From Heterobilharzia americana (Eukaryota > Platyhelminthes > Trematoda > Strigeidida > Schistosomatidae), in the NCBI GenBank assembly GCA_944470555.2, contig OX104132.1:19229755-19293754 (forward strand): a stretch of DNA of 64,000 nt. Reading direction: 5' to 3'. The notes beneath the pieces are model-generated. The model searched no databases, was not told the origin of the DNA, and saw nothing but the letters and a program-made list of their open reading frames with translations. Shown here piece by piece: positions 60,076 to 64,000 of the stretch (position 1 is its first letter; every line of letters begins with the position of its first letter). The position numbers and the translations under genes were made by a program.

Positions 60076-61839
60076 ACCATGAAGGTAGATGGCAGCAACA
60101 GTTGATCGACAGAAAAATGATAGACTAAGTTGTGCGGCGTAGAAGGTCCTTTTAATGGCTCTAGAGAGTCTCTGATATAAAACTTCTCCGGCTACATCCC
60201 CATTAAATTGCAATTTCATAAACAAAGGTTTCTTTTGTCAAAGTCAGATTAATGGTACAATCACGAATTATTTATTACCCTAATGTATCCGCGAGTGAAG
60301 ACAGTGGTATTATACCCTTTCGTGATATCTCCTCAGAAAAGGTTAGTAATGTGACTTAGAACACCAATTTCGTACTATCCGTAACTGAATGAGTGAGTAA
60401 ATGAAAATCTGTATTCGTTTTTCTTAGTTTAAACAAACTCGAATATTAAACGCTAAGCAACTGTGCGACAAGATTCATGTACTCCAAGGCAGTGAACAGG
60501 CGGTCCTAGCCTGCGTAGGTTCCATGCTTATCACATTTGTCAGCAAAACATGTCTTCAGTCTTGAGAGAGCTAATGCTTCCTTGGATATCCAGGCCCAAG
60601 TCACACAGCATTTGGAGACCGTTGGTTCAAATCTTCTGGTAACTAAGGCTTTTAATTCAGTTTCATACAGTAATTAAAACCACCTCAAATATTTTAATCA
60701 ACAAAATATTAGTTTGCCATTTTGAAACAACTCACGTTCAATTTGGGCTTGAAGTTTCTGTGTATCTGTGTTCATTTTCTTTAATTGTCAAGTATTGTAT
60801 TCTATTCTAGTTACAACTTTTAAGGGTATATGTGCGTGTGAGACCCAGACTGGACTAACTAATAGTTATCTATGCATATAAAGTTCATAATCTGTGGACT
60901 TGAATTTAATTTACACTCTGATAGCATGACAACTAAGTGTCATGTCTGTTTAACATACAGAACTTCATACATACGTTAATACCAATATGGCGTCAAAAGA
61001 TTTCAGTTTAAACTAACTAGTTACCAATATGATAAGTTATTTTTAAACAAAACTTGTGTTCACTGTTTAATAGTATGCTTATGTTATTTTCTTGATTTTC
61101 TTTCGCAATAGTTGTGATTGCTAAAGGTGAAGTGTTGGGATTCATCCCATATTCTTTCCGCTCTTAGCTTCCATGACACTTAACCTCAATGAGCCAATGA
61201 GATGGCAACTAACTATAATAAGCGCCACTCCATCCGATTTTATAATTTAATATGTTAAATAGACTGGTGAACGCAGTGTAATGATTCGTTTCTTCTCAGA
61301 GCCAAGAATACAAAATGGAGAAAGTAGAATACAACTGTTCAACACCTTTTTTAAGGAACTCATATAAATAGTGTAGACCGATGGATCGTTTCTTTCTAAT
61401 CTGATCTTCTTAATGAATAGCTTTTGTTCAAAGTTTCTACTTACCTCAATCCATAGGTGAACTTCACCAAAGCAGGGTTATTTTATCAAAGAAGATGACT
61501 TCAGTGTGTCTAACATGTATATTCTCGGCTTTCACCCTTCACTCTTAACTGATCGTATCATGTATATCTTAGCTTTAAGTACAGCCAACTTAGATCCAGT
61601 TAGCCCACTTGACTCTTAGCACCTCTTGAAGATATTCCGGAGGTAACCAAGAGTTGAAAGTTCTGGTTCTTATCTCACATAAGACTAGAAAAAGTGAACG
61701 CTTATGAGAAGAAACTGGTTCTTGAAATACTTTAGAAACTTCGACAGCTTTCTCTGCAAAAAAACTGGTGATGTGATCTTTTAAGTACTATAACCGATAC
61801 CATTCAAGTTTTAGTTAACATTGTATGTCTGGTAATATA
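60076..61839. other. Non-coding stretch with one degraded repeat unit
   Basis: At about 60485-60600 there is a degraded copy of the unit preceding A1 and A2 (CCTGCGTAGGTTCCATGC, GCTTCCTTGGATATCCAGG), followed by a box-B-like GGTTCAAATC. Confidence 0.35.
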
Positions 61840-61995
61840 CTTGGTTTTGGCTATCAAAGAGATTTAGGACGCGCGTTTCGTCTTGTTTGTGACTCGTCAG
61901 GCAATGTCGAGGCATCCGAATAGGAACCCATATGCCAACAGAGGCCAAACAATTCCATCCAGTATAATAACGGAAAATTACAAGTATGTTAACAA
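61840..61995 (-). repeat. Smα fold-back deletion derivative
   Basis: The minus-strand half-hammerhead 61861-61900 has an intact core CTGACGA, a stem II GTC/GAC, GAAAC and GCGCGTCCTAAAT. It then joins directly to the plus-strand tail GCAATGTCGAGGCATCCGAA. Compared with 57414-57700 the whole centre is missing, including the 5' strand of stem I, so it cannot fold. Confidence 0.65.
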
Positions 61996-62004
61996 ATAGT
62001 TATA

Positions 62005-62118
62005 ACTTCAAGTTGGTATTCATAGTAGACTGACACTAGTTGGAGGAACAATGGAAACCTGGGAGCACTGGACAGCTGTTTCGTCCTGGTGTGGGACTCG
62101 TCAGCAGTGTGCCGTAGG
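62005..62118 (-). repeat. Family-B SINE 3' part with intact hammerhead core
   Basis: The tail is complementary to AGTAGACTGACACTAGTTGG, then comes the ribozyme block. The tRNA-like part and head are absent. Confidence 0.75.
62066..62109 (-). ncRNA. Hammerhead-type ribozyme, family B
   Basis: Minus strand: stem I CACTG/CAGTG, core CTGACGA, stem II GTCC/GGAC with loop CACACCA, GAAA, stem III AC/GT, cleavage triplet GTC. All core bases are intact. Confidence 0.7.
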
Positions 62119-62227
62119 ATTATATATCTACTGTAAATACAGCTTTTACCATGTGAGTATATTAAACAAGGATAAAGTCTAAAAGGAGATTTCAATTCGG
62201 AGGTTTGTGAGGATTAACTCATTGATT

Positions 62228-62345
62228 TCAGGTTGGTATTCATCATAGACTGACAACAGTTCGAGAAACAGTGGAAACATGGTATCACTCGAAAGCTGTC
62301 TTATCCTAGTATGAAACTTCTCAGCAGTGCGCTCCCATAAACCCA
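62228..62345 (-). repeat. Family-B SINE fragment, decayed ribozyme
   Basis: Minus strand: CGCACTGCTGAGAAGTTTC, then AGGATAAGACAGCTTTCG. G8 is changed and GAAA is lost. The tail is complementary to TAGACTGACAACAGTTCGAG. Confidence 0.65.
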
Positions 62346-63149
62346 CCAAAGATTTAGAATTAATGATAGCCAAAAATTCGAACCAGGAATCTTTGATGTA
62401 AGTGGTCGGAAAGACCAGGCACTAAAAGTGACTTGTTGCAAATGTTTGGAGTTGATTTCTGTTCTTAACCACTGCTGAAAGGATGCGAACTGTCTGTTGA
62501 TCAATCGACACTAGTTTATAATTAAAATTTACCAGCATTACTATGTTTTCCACCGTATCATCCTTCTTTAAACAAGAGAAATTACTACCCTCAGTTAAGC
62601 TAATTTTTAATAGTAAGTAGTATATTGGACAGCAAGATAATTGCTGGCAATGAGAACAGTGTTCATGTTTAATGAACTCGTAATCGATCCTTAAAACTAA
62701 GGGCCTTTTGTCCATTTTTATCTTTAATGTTGGATTAGTATCCAAATCTCAAGTTTAGCCGGTTCCGTAACATTCACTGCATTGTTCCCCTATTGCTAAT
62801 GTATGGCGAAATGAGTTTGCACAAGGACTCACTATAAGAACTTAGTCATCTATAAGACATTCTAAATGCCTGGAACACGCATCTGGCTGATGAATATTTG
62901 TCGTGGACAAAACTCACCTTTCTACGCATCTCCAATTACTATTCTTACGCAGTATTTCATAAAGTAAGGGAGCCTAACACAAAGTACAGCATTTAGAAGA
63001 CATTTAGAAAAGTAGTGACTGAATGAAGAAATATATTCCTCTTCAATTTGGTCTTCATCTTTGGCTCTATATTAATATACGGGTTTACAACTCAGTCAAA
63101 ACAGCGATCAGGTAGTGAGGGGTTGATAAACAGTAGTGATAACTTTTCA
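62346..63149. other. Non-coding stretch
   Basis: Minus-strand open frames at 62301-62745 show no recognised domain. Confidence 0.25.
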
Positions 63150-63985
63150 GTATGAGAAATCAAGATCCAAATAGTATTCATCCGGAAATCAAATCTACAA
63201 ACAAAAGAGGAGCTAAATGACAGTATCCAGTTTCTTGACGCTGTGGCGGTAGGAAGGTTAGATGGAACTCTGAAGTGAAGTATATATAGAAAGCCAGCAT
63301 CGACAAGTCAGTAAACGCACTTCTTTAGTGCCGTACCCCTCTAATACATGAGGGATCTGGTGAAATGTCTAGCACATCTTCCCTTAGCTTCATGCTCTAA
63401 TGATGTTATAGAGGAAGAGTTCACCACTATCCACCACCTACTCATTAAGAATGGCTATCCAGAAAAGCTCAAAACTAAGCATATGAATATTACGAAGATT
63501 AAATCAACAATGCTAGCAGTTCTTAAGAAGCAATTCTTCATGAAACTGGAATTCAACACTGACATTGTTAGTCAAATCACAATACAAAGCATAGAAAGAG
63601 CTTTGAAACAGCATTCCCAGTCCCAAAATTATTTCCCATCTACAACCATCTATAACCACTTGTTTCTTTCTAGGTGTAAGAAATAAATCCAACTACTTGA
63701 CTCTGCCACTTGCATGTCATTTATAAGTTCGACCGCTCTTATGGAGTTGGTTACATTCGGTGTAGGATGTGGCAAGTGCATCGTCTAATTTCTGAGCACT
63801 ATGTATGATGTTTGAATAAGGGTGAGATGAGAACAATGAAGAGCTGAATGCGTGCACACTTGGTTGATAGTGGACATGAAGTGGATGGTAGGAACAAAGT
63901 ACTTAAAATTATGAATCTGATACCAATTGATTTCCACATGGATTAAGTATTTGTCAACTTCACACAACAGAGGTAACTACAATCC
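63150..63985 (+). pseudogene. Penelope-like element copy P2, 3' RT end and linker
   Basis: The plus strand reads FLDAVAVGRLDGTLK, stop, SIYRKPASTSQ, stop, THFFSAVPL. This corresponds to the PLE RT block (FLD..V.R.dG.l.t.iYRKPTsTd.Yt.F.S.hP). It is followed by an open 112-codon frame (63348-63686) with LVKCLAHLPLAS, EEEFTTIHHLLIKNGYPEK, KKQFFMKLEF and IQSIERALKQHS, ending RCKK, stop. The last 300 bp matches copy P1 inverted. Three stops in the RT block mark it as inactive. The catalytic YADD-type box lies upstream and is not present. Confidence 0.7.
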
Positions 63986-64000
63986 GTCTTTACAAACCTA

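Overview
The window looks like blood-fluke (Schistosoma-type trematode) nuclear DNA. It is AT-rich, intron-like and gene-poor, and it is packed with repeat families typical of schistosomes: Smα-type SINEs carrying a hammerhead-ribozyme fold, Penelope-like elements (PLE) with a GIY-YIG region, and RTE-like non-LTR retrotransposons with trinucleotide tails. The species cannot be fixed by eye.

Only one host protein-coding segment is convincing. It is an exon at about 28868-29447 (+) encoding the first immunoglobulin domain of a netrin receptor UNC5 homologue, ending in a clean GTAAGT donor in phase 1. The long spans on both sides are most simply read as unc-5 introns or flank. No other exon of the gene (Ig2, TSP1, transmembrane, ZU5, death domain) was recognised.

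Layout. 0-9 kb holds degenerate SINEs, a head-to-tail-inverted Smα pair (4.6-5.2 kb) and a PLE 3' end enclosed by inverted terminal repeats (7.78-8.34 kb). 9-16 kb holds SINE copies, a (TAG)n tract and a dead RTE 3' end. 17-31 kb holds five copies of one RTE-like family with (AAT)n tails: two on the plus strand, then three on the minus strand. They surround the unc-5 exon and form two near-identical inverted pairs. 32-39 kb holds a PLE fragment, SINEs and a 5'-truncated RTE copy with a 13-bp target-site duplication. 39-64 kb holds inverted SINE pairs and fold-backs (39.3, 42.2, 44.0-44.7, 52.5-53.1 and 57.4 kb) and several PLE 3' ends.

The most interesting signal is the density and diversity of hammerhead-type RNA folds. 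At least three sequence classes are present beyond degenerate Smα copies. Several copies keep every catalytic-core base and paired stems I and II, and two copies sit head-to-head inside fold-back elements, one of which inserted as a unit with a 12-bp target duplication. Hammerheads in Smα and in PLEs are established knowledge. The fold-back architecture and the class at 44.6 kb are what I would check first. Apart from the unc-5 exon nothing here forms a working pathway; the other coding remnants are broken reverse transcriptases.
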